Part shown: positions 56,601-64,000 of the stretch, piece after piece | How the letters are laid out: each line of letters starts with the position of its first letter | Numbering within the stretch: the first letter of the stretch is position 1 | NCBI GenBank assembly: GCA_019925095.2 | Contig: CM034415.1 | Span: 4,249,001-4,313,000, forward strand | Direction: 5' to 3' | DNA length: 64,000 nucleotides | Origin: Dendrolimus kikuchii | Lineage: Eukaryota > Arthropoda > Insecta > Lepidoptera > Lasiocampidae | The notes under the pieces: model-generated | Told to the model about the DNA's origin: nothing | Databases searched by the model: none | What the model saw: the letters and a program-made list of their open reading frames with translations, nothing else | Program-made: the position numbers and the translations under genes

Positions 56601-59600
56601 AACATGAAAACAAAATGTAGTGAATACCGTCTATATACAATTGAGACATTTTGAATTATAATCTGTATAAAGGATAAATATTGTATCAAAATTATTGTAA
56701 ATTATAGACAATCACTTTATACACAACAGGCGCCAATCACAGAATAAATAAAAATAAAACATTATTATTCAATAAAGAAAATGGTCGATTATATCGTTTA
56801 GAAATAAGAGGGTACATAACAAAATTAATAATTAACTTTAAACGAAAACATGACAAGAGCAACTATGCCACCAAATAACTGTAACACAACGAAGCAGCAT
56901 TGCCACCCAACGAGGAAATGCGGCCAGCATTTCGGGCACGCTCCTCACCGATAGCGATTTGGAGTCATTTTTTTACTTATACATACATACATAACTTCAC
57001 GCCAGTTCTCTTGCGGGGTAGGCACGAGCAACAGATCGCCATTTAGGCCCATTCTTACACACCTCACTTGCTTCTTTGACATTCATAACTCTTGTCATGC
57101 ACGCTCGTCTGTTCTTAAGGCTCCTGACATCACGCTCCGCTAGTACACGATCAATTTGAGCATGGAAGGTGTGTCGTGGCCTTCCACGACTTCTGCATCC
57201 ATCCACTTTTGCATCGTATATCTGTTTAGTCATTCTTTCATCATGCATTCTTTCCACATGCCCGTACCACCGGAGCAATAATTAAAACAAAAATTATAGA
57301 CAATCACTTTATACAAAACAGGCGCGAATCACAGAATAAGTAAAAATATGACATTATTATCCAATTAAGGAAATGGTCGATTGTACCGTTTAGAAATAAG
57401 AGGGTACATAACAAAATTAATGATTAACTTTAAACGAAAACATGACAAGAGCAACTATGCCACCAAATAACTGTAACACAACGAAGCAGCATTGCCACCC
57501 AACGAGGAAATGCGGCCAGCATTTCGGGCACGCTCCTCACCGACAGCGATTTGGAGTCAATTTTTTACTTTTCATCCGTGCAGGAACGGAGAAAGAATAC
57601 AATTTCCTGCGGCCCGGCGACCTGTCGTAAGAGGCGACTAAACAACCCACAGCCAGGTGGTAGAGTATTTGCTCGACTGGATGGCGACCACCCCTGGTCT
57701 AGAGTATGCCGCCATAACAATCTTGTATTGTGTTCCGGCATTAGTGACCAGGTTCCAGTCTCGTTTAAGAGAGCAGCAGCGCATTTGTAGCACCTTTGGT
57801 GTTGCAAATGTCCATAGGCGATGGTAACCGCTTTCCACTAAGTGGGCCGTCTGCTTGTCTGCTGAACTCCTGCAATAAAAAAATAAAAAAAAAACTCATA
57901 GATTTATGTTATTTTGTAAGTAAAGTTTTATTCATAGTATAGTGGTGCGGCTGTTAATGGACTGTATTAGGGCGGCAAACGTCTTTGGGAAACGGAATCT
58001 AGGTTACCTGGACTACAGCTGCTGAAGGCTTCCTGGCCGGCCGGCTGTGGTCTGATCTCCCTTGGATTTACAATAGCGGCACTATCACATCACACGCGTG
58101 CGTTCAGAGCGGGATCGTTTTACACCTTTTTTTAGGTGCTAGCGAGCGGCAAGCGGCGAATGCGCGCGGGGGTGAGCAAGGATTGGGGGTAGGATGACGT
58201 TTACCGCAAGATGGCGTTACCAGTATAGTTTAGTTTATATATTTTTTGGTCTGATATTTACTTTATCGTTCTTTCTTCTTTATTTCAGTACACTACACTA
58301 ATAATTCTATTGCTACTGTTGGAATGCGCTCTGGTGTATTATTTTTCAAGCAATTTCAACGAGGTAAGATTAAGAGATACCTTCATAACATAATTAGTAA
58401 TATTATAACGACGAGAGTGTCGGGGTGAAGGTAAGGAAAGGAATGCTCCGGTGGTTCGGGCATGTGGAAAGAATGCATGATGAAAGAATGACTAAACAGA
58501 TATACAATGCAAAAGTGGATGGATGCAGAAGTCGTGGAAGGCCACGACACACCTTCCATGATCAAATTGATCGTGTACTAGCAGAAGGTGATGTCAGGAG
58601 CCTTAAGAATAGATGAGCGTGCATGACAAGAGTTATGAATGTGAAAGAAGCAAGTGAGGTGTGTAAGAATAAGCCTAAATGGCGCTCTGTTGTTCGTGCC
58701 TACCCCGCAAGGGAACTGGCGTGAAGCTATGTATGTATGTATAACGACCTCTGTAGTTGAGCGGGCTAAATCTTTGCGGGGCCGATCTCACTACAATACA
58801 GAGGCTCCAGGTTCAAATCCTAGCATGGTAAATTTCGTAAACGGACTTTCCGTTTTTTTATATGGTCTGGGTGTCTGAGACCTTGTATATTATCCAGGTC
58901 CTGCTAGGTCGGGGTGGCACTAGCATCTCACTAAGGTATACCCACTAAAACCCTTCGGTATTCCTTCCTTCGCCCGTAATGTCAAGACCACGGGTATATA
59001 GTCTAGCCCTCTCCGCTGGCTCTGGCAGGAATTAAAATATAATCTAAATTAACTAAAAGTATTCATACTAAGAATGTGAACACAGAAAACTCAATTACGA
59101 AATAAATAAAATAAAAAATAAATGTGTACAATTTTACCCCTAAATTTCTCAAAAGTACTACTATATTTTTACAGCTTAAAAACAAAAATACTATATTTTC
59201 CTTAAAAAAGAGGTGGCAACCCTATCCGTAAGAGATATTTCTTGTTTTCAGAAAGGGCTTAGAAAAGAAGATGATCAGTGGTCTCATGCCATGAGGCTCG
59301 TTTTCAAATGCTGCGATTACAATGCGTAAGTATATTTAATTTAACCACGAAAGAAGAATTATGTAGTACTAAATAAAACAAACTAGGTTCCGTCATTTGA
59401 TAATGGAATAAAAAACTTAGAGTAAACTCCAACGCACGACTGGACTTTACTCCATATACGTAATTGGGTACTTGAATCATTTTTTTTTAATAAATGGAAA
59501 GATCATAAATATATTTTATAACAAACTCCTTTTACTATATTTTTTTGCTATAATTAAAAAGTTATATCAAATTTAAAAAAACATTGAACTCGAAGTATAC

Positions 59601-61310
59601 GAGAACCGAAAAGACGACGAGCGCGCGTGTGACGTCACTATGATAATTGCTCATAATAACTCTTCGTAGCTTCGTAGCAAACGCTACGTATGCTACGAAG
59701 CTACGATGAGATTCCTCAGGTCATGAAAGGACAGGTCTATAAATCCATCATTAGACCTATGCTTTTGTATGGCAGTGAAGCGTGGCCTGTACTTAGCAAC
59801 AGAGCTGAATGTCACGGAGATGAATATGTTGCGATGGATGTGTGGAGTCACGCGGGAAGACCGCATCAGGAACTCCCGCATCCGCGGCAGTCTTCAAGCA
59901 GATAAATTGCAACTATTTGCATCGATATGGTGCTGCAGGGGATGAGATGTTTCATTTCAAACTCAACAATACCCACTGGTACGAGCAAACCATGGTCCGA
60001 TAAGCCCAGCGCTGAGGCTGTAAAGCTAAAGCAACAGACCGCGCGAGTTCGTCAGGATCCAAGTACTACCGACCTGAAAAAGAGATACAATGCTTACGCT
60101 GGGACCTACATTTTACAGAGGCCAGCTACAGAGGCCAGCTAATTATGTGGGGAATAAATGTCTAGCCATGCCGCCTCCGCCAGGTCCCGATCAAAGGGCA
60201 ATGCCCAAGAAATGCTGACTTGACGTTGTGAAGGGTGAAATGCGTACTAATGGTCTCAAAACGGGGGACGCCGAAGGTCGCGTGAAGTGGACAAGAAAAT
60301 GTAGGAAAGAGCATCCTGGGTGTCGGTGCTAAACCGCCGAACGCAACTGGGATTTAATGCTCGGATGATGATGTTGATGAGTTTTTTGTTGGCGTCATCA
60401 TATACGTATACACTGTTTTAAAATTTGTTTTTTATTTTTGTTGTATGCGTTCAGCAGATAGGCAGATGTAACGTTGCACTTGCACCATTAAAAAAAAACA
60501 AAAACATAGCCAATGACAGTACTAATGTCTAGCAAGCTATGTCACTGTCAAGAGTTTAAAAAAAAGTTGTGACGGCGGTTAAGTTTGATCGCACGAAGTT
60601 CAAAAATATCAGCTGTTCCTAATTTTAATATATATAAATTACGTGACACGTTGTTTGTCCGCGATGGACTCCTAAACTATTTGACCGATTTTAATCAAAT
60701 TTGCACACTGTGTGCAGTTTGATCCGACTTGGAAGATAGGATAGCGTACATTTGGACCTGGTAAGTGGCGCTGGAATCGGGTTCTAAATTTTATTTCTTC
60801 AGGACAGAACAGCGTCTGGCGGGACAGCTAGTTATTTTATAAATATTATTCCATACGTTTCAAAACTTCCTTTAACTTTACTAAACTAACTACGTGTTCC
60901 CGCTGGGGAGCAAGGCTGCCCTTACTTTTTTCTCGCGACAACTTCGTTTTAGAAGCGAGCGTGGAGGACCGGTTGCTAAGAGTCCCACACACCCTCGATG
61001 CAGGCCTTATGCCTGCATTTTGGTCCTTCCCCCGAAGGACCCGAGGATGGTGTCCAAAAACATTCCCCCTGCGTTATCAACAAAAAAAAAGGTTGCCCTT
61101 ACTTTACCTAAGAAAACCTGCTAACATATACCAGACGCGGACATACGTAGTATCCATAGTAGTTTGTGACGCGGACATTTACCGATCTAGCTAATACTAG
61201 TTGTTGAGCTACTTGACTTGAAGAGCTTCCAAGGCTTCGACAGGCCAATGTAGGTGTGATTGACCCGAACGAGACAAAATCCCTATTAATATTATAAATG
61301 CGAAAGTAAC

Positions 61311-61347
<37 letters not shown>

Positions 61348-62892
61348 TCCGTTTTCACGGAAAAACTACTGGACCGATTTGGCTGAAACTAAATAAAATG
61401 AAACACCATTTTTTCTTTAGGTTCGAATCACAACCAACTCGATTTGTTTTAATTATAATATCGTGAAAAACCGAGCTGCCAGTATTATCAAATTGCTACA
61501 ATAGTACATTATGGTACTAGTGTGTAACATTGGTGACTACCGAATACCGAGAGCGCCCAATTGAGACTTTCGATCCCGGATAATGGGATACATTTTGGGA
61601 TAGATTTCTGTAAAGAGAGCCGAGGAGGGTTATCATCAATCCACACGTGTATCATACGACGTTTTTCATCACACTTGTAAATAAAATAACAACAAAAACT
61701 CATTTTTTTTAGTAGATAAAAAAAAGTTATATATGGTCCACTTGGACCAAGTTATCTATTTTATTATTTTTGTCAAGTTTTGTCATTTATCTAGTTTACA
61801 TATAGAGAAGTTGCATGAAATGATCAAGCAATAGGAACATAAATTTATTTGTTCTATAGAACACGATCTTTTTTTTTGAATAAAAACTTTTTTAAGAACA
61901 AAGCAACTCAACCAATAAAATTAAAAAAAAAATCTATAAATGGGACTAAATAAAATGAAACACCATTTTTTCTTTACGTTCGAATCACAACCAACTCGAT
62001 TTGTTTTAATTATAATATCGTGAAAAACCGAGCTGCCAGTATTATCAAATTTCTACAAAAAGTATTTATTCCACAACACTAGGGTACATTTGTGCATGGA
62101 AGTCCACTGGTTGTCACGGAATAGATTAAATACATTATACGCTACATAATTATCTTCTATAGTTCATTGACGCATCTAACCTATTCTGGAGTTTTTGGCG
62201 GGAACTGAAAGGGGACGTTGTGCTGTGCAGTTTTACTTTCTAAAAATATGTAAAATCACTCTAAAATGAACAATAGTTGTAGGATATTGATAGTTTTTGA
62301 GTAGTAATTATGTGTTTTTGTGAGAGATGTGAAGTGTATAGTCAAATGTGGGCTTTCTAGTTTTCACAAGAACTCCATTGAATGCTGTGGATTGTAGCCT
62401 ACAATACAACTGCGCCTCGCTTAAAGGCCTAGTTGCCAAGCCATAAACTTAAAAAAAATCTAACCTATTCTGTGGCCAAGGAGGAGGAGCTGACCCTTCC
62501 CCCACGTCACACAGACGGAAAACAGTTACCATCGCCTATGGACATTTGCAACACCAAATGTGCTACAAATGCGTTGCTGTTCTCTTAAGGGAGGGAGACT
62601 GGAACCTGGCCATTAATGACTGAACACAACTCAAGATTGTTATGGCCATCCAGACGGGAAATTGCCCTACCACCCGACTGTGAGTTATTTTGTCGCCTCT
62701 TATGACAGACCGTTCGGCCGCAGGAAATTGCATTCTTCCTCCGTTCCTGCAGGGATATAACTGTAAAATGTACAATATTTAATTGTATATATTACTTTCA
62801 GAACTTTAACAACTAATGTGAATTTACCATGGTCATGCTGCGGAGAATCAGGGTATCCCAATAACTGTACTACTTCAGATACGTTCAATAAG
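45280..62892 (+). CDS. Tetraspanin, first six coding exons (3' part beyond window)
   Basis: Exons 45280-45348, 49993-50091, 53805-53936, 58289-58363, 59252-59325 and 62802-62892 join in frame (180 aa visible) with AG/GT borders. An acceptor-like TTTCCTAG just before the ATG (45270) suggests a non-coding 5' exon. TM1 is about residues 10-36 with the conserved Asn19. TM2 is about 66-90, then [13 protein letters not shown], the usual small-loop pattern. TM3 is about 96-119 with Glu112. The large extracellular loop has paired cysteines 145-146, the PxSCC motif as PWSCC (159-163) and Cys172. The CCG motif reads CCD here, and only about 25 residues separate TM3 from it, so the first loop helices are short. 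N-glycosylation sequons NAT (149) and NCT (171) are present. Tetraspanins organise membrane microdomains with integrins and other partners. The last loop part and TM4 lie past the window. Confidence 0.92.
45436..46005 (-). mobile_element. RTE-like LINE fragment split by family B
   Basis: Minus-strand halves read RMDE on one side and [16 protein letters not shown] then [15 protein letters not shown] on the other. They are separated by the family B copy at 45543-45880, whose flanks repeat a GAATxGATGAA-type sequence (minus view). Confidence 0.6.
45543..45880 (+). mobile_element. Retroposon family B in tetraspanin intron 1
   Basis: AGTTTTTGGCGGGAACTGAA to a TAAATAAAATAAATAAA tail, inserted inside an RTE fragment. 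Confidence 0.8.
46010..46860 (+). mobile_element. GC-rich retroelement 3' region (probable)
   Basis: Long GC-rich non-coding block with several A-runs. AGGGTATCCCAAGAAAGACA then TTCCCCCTACG followed by CATCAAAAAAAGG matches 61045-61092. The second half ends TATTTCTTCTCACAAAAAAA. Two tandem LINE tails are likely. Confidence 0.4.
46861..47824. other. Tetraspanin intron 1, unassigned
   Basis: Includes a CpG-richer patch at 47280-47480. No exon, promoter or known repeat can be supported. Confidence 0.35.
47829..48280 (+). mobile_element. Solo LTR
   Basis: 452 bp, starting TGTTACGAGTT and ending AGTCGTAACA (TG...CA with short inverted ends TGTTACG/CGTAACA). Flanked by ATAT on both sides (47825-47828 and 48281-48284). 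An AATAAA at 48240-48245, 35 bases before the end, fits LTR polyadenylation. No second LTR or internal region is next to it, so recombination has left a solo LTR. A 4 bp duplication suits the Gypsy group. Confidence 0.7.
48285..48640. other. Tetraspanin intron 1, nothing recognised
   Basis: No supported feature. Confidence 0.4.
48649..49362. mobile_element. hAT-type non-autonomous element J, copy 2
   Basis: Ends TAGGGGCGTAGTTACC and, in reverse, CAGTGGCGTAGCTTG, with perfect 8 bp flanks ATTGTAGG (48641-48648 and 49363-49370). The body matches 22949-23520 (TGGGCCAACAGGAACGG, AAATCGTCTTCAG). A family A copy is nested at 48911-49223. Confidence 0.85.
48911..49223 (+). mobile_element. Retroelement family A, reference full-length copy
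   Basis: About 313 bp. The 5' end ATCCGTGCAGGAACGGAGAA is the same in most copies, and GCAGGAA/TTTCCTGC forms a small hairpin there. The body includes CTTGAGTTGTATTCCGGCAT and AAGAGAGCAGCAGCGCATTT. The tail GTTGCAAATGTCTATAGGCG, GGGCCGTCTGCCTGTCTGC, CTCCTGCAATAAAAAA ends in poly(A). No pol III boxes were seen and no protein domain fits, although frames are open in places. A constant 5' end plus poly(A) and a LINE-shared tail argue for a SINE-like retroposon. About 16 copies lie in the window. Confidence 0.8.
49459..49640 (-). mobile_element. Repeat P, copy 2
   Basis: Minus-strand match to 43960-44115, with GCAGACGGTGACTCGCCACT. Confidence 0.5.
49701..49921 (+). mobile_element. Helitron-like element (Lep1 type), 3' end lost
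   Basis: TCTTATACTAATATATAAAG after A; stops at TTCCACGTGGACGA and runs into TA repeats. Its right edge is about 70 bases from tetraspanin exon 2. Confidence 0.7.
50452..50560 (+). mobile_element. LINE tail (shared with family A)
   Basis: GTTGGCAACGCATTGGCAAC, TAGTGTTGCAAACGTGTATA, GGGCCGTCTACCTG, then GGCTTCAGGGTATAAAAAG. Confidence 0.55.
50613..50720. repeat. TA/CATA microsatellite
   Basis: Long TA run followed by interspersed ACACAC and ACATATATATAT units, in tetraspanin intron 2. Confidence 0.85.
50721..51187. other. Tetraspanin intron 2, nothing recognised
   Basis: AT-rich sequence. Confidence 0.4.
51188..51555. mobile_element. Two LINE G-tails facing each other
   Basis: 51188-51310 is a minus-strand tail (GATAGATAACACTTTATTGG, CGATCTCTTCCAGACAAC). 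51470-51555 is a plus-strand tail (CGATAAGACTGCCCATTGTA, ACAATAAAGTTATTCATTCA). The middle is unassigned. Confidence 0.55.
51560..52070 (-). mobile_element. LINE ORF C-terminal fragment
   Basis: Minus strand reads [40 protein letters not shown] and [19 protein letters not shown], then loses frame near 51780. The GHHGLSC...GKRPDG...WDASCVDT pattern belongs to RT-linked C-terminal domains of invertebrate retroelements (recalled). It overlaps in content with 41755-42129. Confidence 0.6.
52071..52747. other. Tetraspanin intron 2, mostly unassigned
   Basis: 52500-52650 has ACTACTGGGCCAATGG and CGGGAATACCGCGGGA, in the style of Helitron-like elements, without ends. Otherwise nothing is seen. Confidence 0.4.
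52748..53060 (+). mobile_element. Retroelement family A, full-length copy
   Basis: ATCCGTGCAGGAACGGAG to CTGCAATAAGAAAAAAA. Confidence 0.85.
53403..53567 (-). mobile_element. RTE-1 LINE 3' end
   Basis: TACA repeat, then the last part of the coding region (minus view), stopping at CTCCTGACATCACC. Confidence 0.85.
54359..55026 (-). mobile_element. Family A copy interrupted by a retro-insert
   Basis: Family A (minus) is 54359-54465 and 54939-55026. The insert at 54466-54925 starts with a T-run (a minus-strand poly(A)). The 13-base target copies TTTAAACGGGGAT lie at 54453-54465 and 54926-54938. The insert is AT-rich and of unknown family, probably a LINE 3' UTR. Confidence 0.8.
55177..55490 (-). 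mobile_element. Retroelement family A, full-length copy
   Basis: T-run at the low end, TTCCTGCACTT at the high end. GCACTT on both sides is a possible short target copy. Confidence 0.85.
55609..56433 (-). mobile_element. R1-clade LINE, 5' truncated
   Basis: Minus strand. An open frame (56433 to 55984, 149 codons) is the end of an R1-type ORF2: zinc-knuckle [50 protein letters not shown], then a basic tail ending in PP. It is followed by about 370 bp of 3' UTR and a poly(A) seen as the T-run at 55610-55621. The RT core is missing. Assignment to R1 rests on the CxxC...H...C knuckle and the tail style. It lies in tetraspanin intron 3. Confidence 0.75.
56701..57570. repeat. 279 bp direct duplication separated by an RTE-1 insert
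   Basis: 56701-56979 and 57293-57570 are nearly identical (ATTATAGACAATCACTTTAT to GCGATTTGGAGTCA, then a T-run and ACTT). Between them, 56980-57276 is an RTE-1 3' end (-) with the frame [20 protein letters not shown] to YPARELA. A family A copy follows the second unit directly. Confidence 0.85.
57574..57895 (+). mobile_element. Retroelement family A, full-length copy
   Basis: ATCCGTGCAGGAACGGAG to CCTGCAATAAAAAAATAAAA. Confidence 0.85.
57896..58288. other. Tetraspanin intron 3, end part
   Basis: A GC-richer patch at 58090-58200 is of unknown nature; the polypyrimidine tract before exon 4 follows. No repeat was recognised. Confidence 0.4.
58408..58742 (+). mobile_element. RTE-1 LINE 3' end in tetraspanin intron 4
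   Basis: Begins GAGTGTCGGGGTGAAGGTAA and ends in a TGTA repeat about 45 bases after the exon 4 donor at its left side. Confidence 0.85.
58744..58880 (+). mobile_element. tRNA-derived SINE (family T)
   Basis: A-box-like TAGTTGAGCGG and B-box-like GGTTCAAATCC (58810-58820). It abuts the TGTA tail of the RTE-1 copy. Confidence 0.75.
58900..59035 (+). mobile_element. GC-rich LINE tail fragment
   Basis: TACCCACTAAAACCCTTCGG and CCTTCGCCCGTAATGT match the style of 37560-37845. Confidence 0.45.
59664..59706. repeat. Hairpin, 15 bp perfect stem
   Basis: TCGTAGCTTCGTAGC (59664-59678) against GCTACGAAGCTACGA (59692-59706), with a 13-base loop. Confidence 0.85.
59707..60150 (+). mobile_element. RTE-like LINE fragment
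   Basis: [20 protein letters not shown] then [13 protein letters not shown], followed after a frame change by [20 protein letters not shown], the end region of an RTE-type protein like 589-788. The later part decays. Confidence 0.6.
60151..60633. other. Tetraspanin intron 5, unassigned
   Basis: No supported feature apart from probable LINE debris near 60160-60350. Confidence 0.35.
60634..60831 (+). mobile_element. Helitron-like element
   Basis: Carries TAAGTGGCGCTGGAATCGGG and ends GGCGGGACAGCTAG before T. Same broad family as 8684-9056 in the other direction. Confidence 0.6.
60890..61095 (+). mobile_element. GC-rich retroelement tail
   Basis: CCCGAGGATGGTGTCCAAAA then ACATTCCCCCTGCG and an A-run, matching 46590-46645. 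Confidence 0.45.
61289..61387 (+). mobile_element. Helitron-like 5' end with TCTG microsatellite
   Basis: TATTAATATTATAAATGCGA, then about nine TCTG/TGTC units (61311-61347), then ACTACTGGACCGATTTGGCT, a common lepidopteran element start. The 3' end is missing. Confidence 0.6.
61388..62057 (+). repeat. 113 bp direct repeats flanking family E copy 2
   Basis: 61388-61500 and 61945-62057 differ at only two positions. Between them, 61501-61944 is family E copy 2. It carries a 67-base block (61738-61804, CACTTGGACCAAGTTATCTA) absent from copy 1 but present at 54231-54297. Confidence 0.8.
62189..62457 (+). mobile_element. Retroposon family B with 15 bp target duplication
   Basis: GAGTTTTTGGCGGGAACTG-type 5' end to an A-run, flanked by perfect ATCTAACCTATTCTG at 62174-62188 and 62458-62472. 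Confidence 0.88.
62518..62757 (-). mobile_element. Retroelement family A, 3' truncated
   Basis: Minus copy lacking the poly(A) part; the 5' end is TTCCTGCAGGGAT. Its 5' end is about 45 bases from tetraspanin exon 6. Confidence 0.8.
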
Positions 62893-63284
62893 GTTGGTTG
62901 ATTGGTTCACTTTGTACTTAAGGCTGGTCCATATATCTTACTATTCATTCACTTACCTTACCATCTGAGATATGTTAGATTTTAAGCGATAAAAAGTCAA
63001 ATGAATAATTTAATAAGAATGCAACCGCGTTCTTATTAAATTATTAAATATTTCATAAGTAAAAATATTCATAAAATGAAAACTACTGGGCCAAACTATG
63101 TCAAATTTTTAGGGGACCAAATAGCAGCTATTCCGCGTCGAACAAAAAAAAATCACGTAAATCGGACCATAAATCTCGGAGTAATCGGTGAACATACATA
63201 AAAAAAAAGATTCTTACGAATTGAGAACCTCCTCCTTATGTATGTATGTATGTCCAAGTTATGTATGTATGTATGTAATTTATT
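62893..63284. other. Tetraspanin intron 6, unassigned
   Basis: ACTACTGGGCCAAACTATGT at about 63080 is Helitron-like. Two TGTA repeats lie at 63237-63275. No exon was found. Confidence 0.4.
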
Positions 63285-63289
63285 TGATT

Positions 63290-63520
63290 TTGGAACGAAG
63301 TTCCTTATCGCGCGTTGTGAAAGGGGGCTAGACGGAAAAAATTCTTACGAAAAGTTGTCACGACACTTTTTATTACCATATGCAGCTTCGACTGGTGGTC
63401 GTACTATTTTCACCTTACGTAGCTTCTAGTGAAGATCACAGTAGTAATGGAGTAGAATTAGCTATTTTTTAGAAGGAACTTCGTTCCATCCGGGTGTCCC
63501 TTGACACCTCTCAAGTTTTT
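63290..63520 (-). repeat. Repeat family I, copy 2
   Basis: Reverse of 18486-18760, from GGAACGAAGTTCCTTATCGC to AGGAACTTCGTTCC, with the GGTGTCCCTTGACACC hairpin. Confidence 0.75.
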
Positions 63521-63534
63521 ATTATTCTGACGTT

Positions 63535-64000
63535 TCGGCTACTTTTCAGTAGCCATGATCACGGTAGGCAAAGATCAAGTGTCAATGAGTATTGTTAAAG
63601 TTTTATTTAGCCTACCGACAACTTTGTCATTTTAATTATTTAGTTTTAATTTTGTTTATGGTTATTGCTTACTCTAAAACGTAGTTTTATTATGTATACA
63701 AGTCGCGAACGATTAAGAAAATATTAATGTGTTTGTTTGCTGATTATTATAAAAAAAAACCCAGTCAAATGAACAATACTGTGTAGGATATTGATTGTTT
63801 TTGATTATTAATTATGTGTTTTGTAAGAAATGTGAACTGTATAGTCAAATGTGGCTTCTTCATCCTTGAATGGAGTCAGTCGAACACCTACATACAATTC
63901 GGCTGAACTATATGAAGTCCCACGAAAAATAAAGGAACCAAAACTGGCAGCTCCTTTATTTGATAGAATTTTACATTAGATTAGATAACACTTTATTGAT
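63535..64000 (+). repeat. Repeat N, family B fragment and start of a G-tail
   Basis: 63540-63720 matches 38480-38660 (TTTTCAGTAGCCATGATCAC). 63768-63865 is a family B piece (GGATATTGATTGTTTTTGA, AAATGTGAACTGTATAGTC). 63973-64000 begins a minus-strand LINE G-tail (TTAGATAACACTTTATT). Confidence 0.55.

Noticed and set aside
1..64000. A new defence, toxin-antitoxin or biosynthetic system
   Set aside because: No clustered genes beyond the four ordinary animal genes, and no operon, array or catalytic cassette outside transposons.

Overview
This window looks like nuclear DNA of an insect, almost certainly a moth or butterfly. The genes have short exons and long AT-rich introns with GT/AG borders. 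The repeats are of lepidopteran type: Helitron-like elements ending in a GC hairpin plus CTAG, RTE tails running into TGTA repeats, a mariner with GGTTGGGGAAAA ends, and R1-like and CR1/Jockey-like LINE remnants. I see no prokaryotic operon, CRISPR array or phage. All identifications are from reading the sequence; no database search was run.

Four host genes can be supported. (1) 1428-3706 (+): the last four exons of a transferrin-family gene, giving the end of the C-lobe and a hydrophobic, GPI-type tail. Two iron ligands appear to be lost. (2) 24217-30540 (-): a complete four-exon TTC1 gene (TPR co-chaperone adaptor, 283 aa). (3) 31465-34662 (+): a complete three-exon mitochondrial adrenodoxin-type ferredoxin gene (Fdx1, 158 aa). 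TTC1 and Fdx1 are head to head, 924 bp apart, over a shared upstream region with two TGACGT motifs. (4) 45280-62892 (+): the first six coding exons of a tetraspanin (180 aa visible), continuing past the right edge. A weak orphan exon-like ORF lies at 22312-22380.

Most of the rest is transposon debris, much of it nested. Layout: 0-4 kb transferrin end with LINE and SINE pieces; 4-24 kb a gene-poor repeat field holding a full-length but broken mariner (10.67-11.94 kb), hAT-type and other MITEs and many retroelement tails; 24-35 kb the TTC1/Fdx1 pair; 35-45 kb a second repeat field with a 1.9 kb Harbinger-like element; 45-63 kb the tetraspanin, whose introns hold a solo LTR, a split hAT element, an R1-like LINE and a 279 bp duplication.

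The most informative observations are structural. There are several insertions with clear target-site duplications, including an occupied site and its empty paralogue in the same window. A high-copy retroelement (family A, about 310 bp) shares its 3' tail with a LINE. A 437 bp fold-back element sits inside Fdx1 intron 1. Two copies of a 113 bp sequence flank a retroelement-like insert. Nothing in the window is a convincing new defence or enzymatic system.
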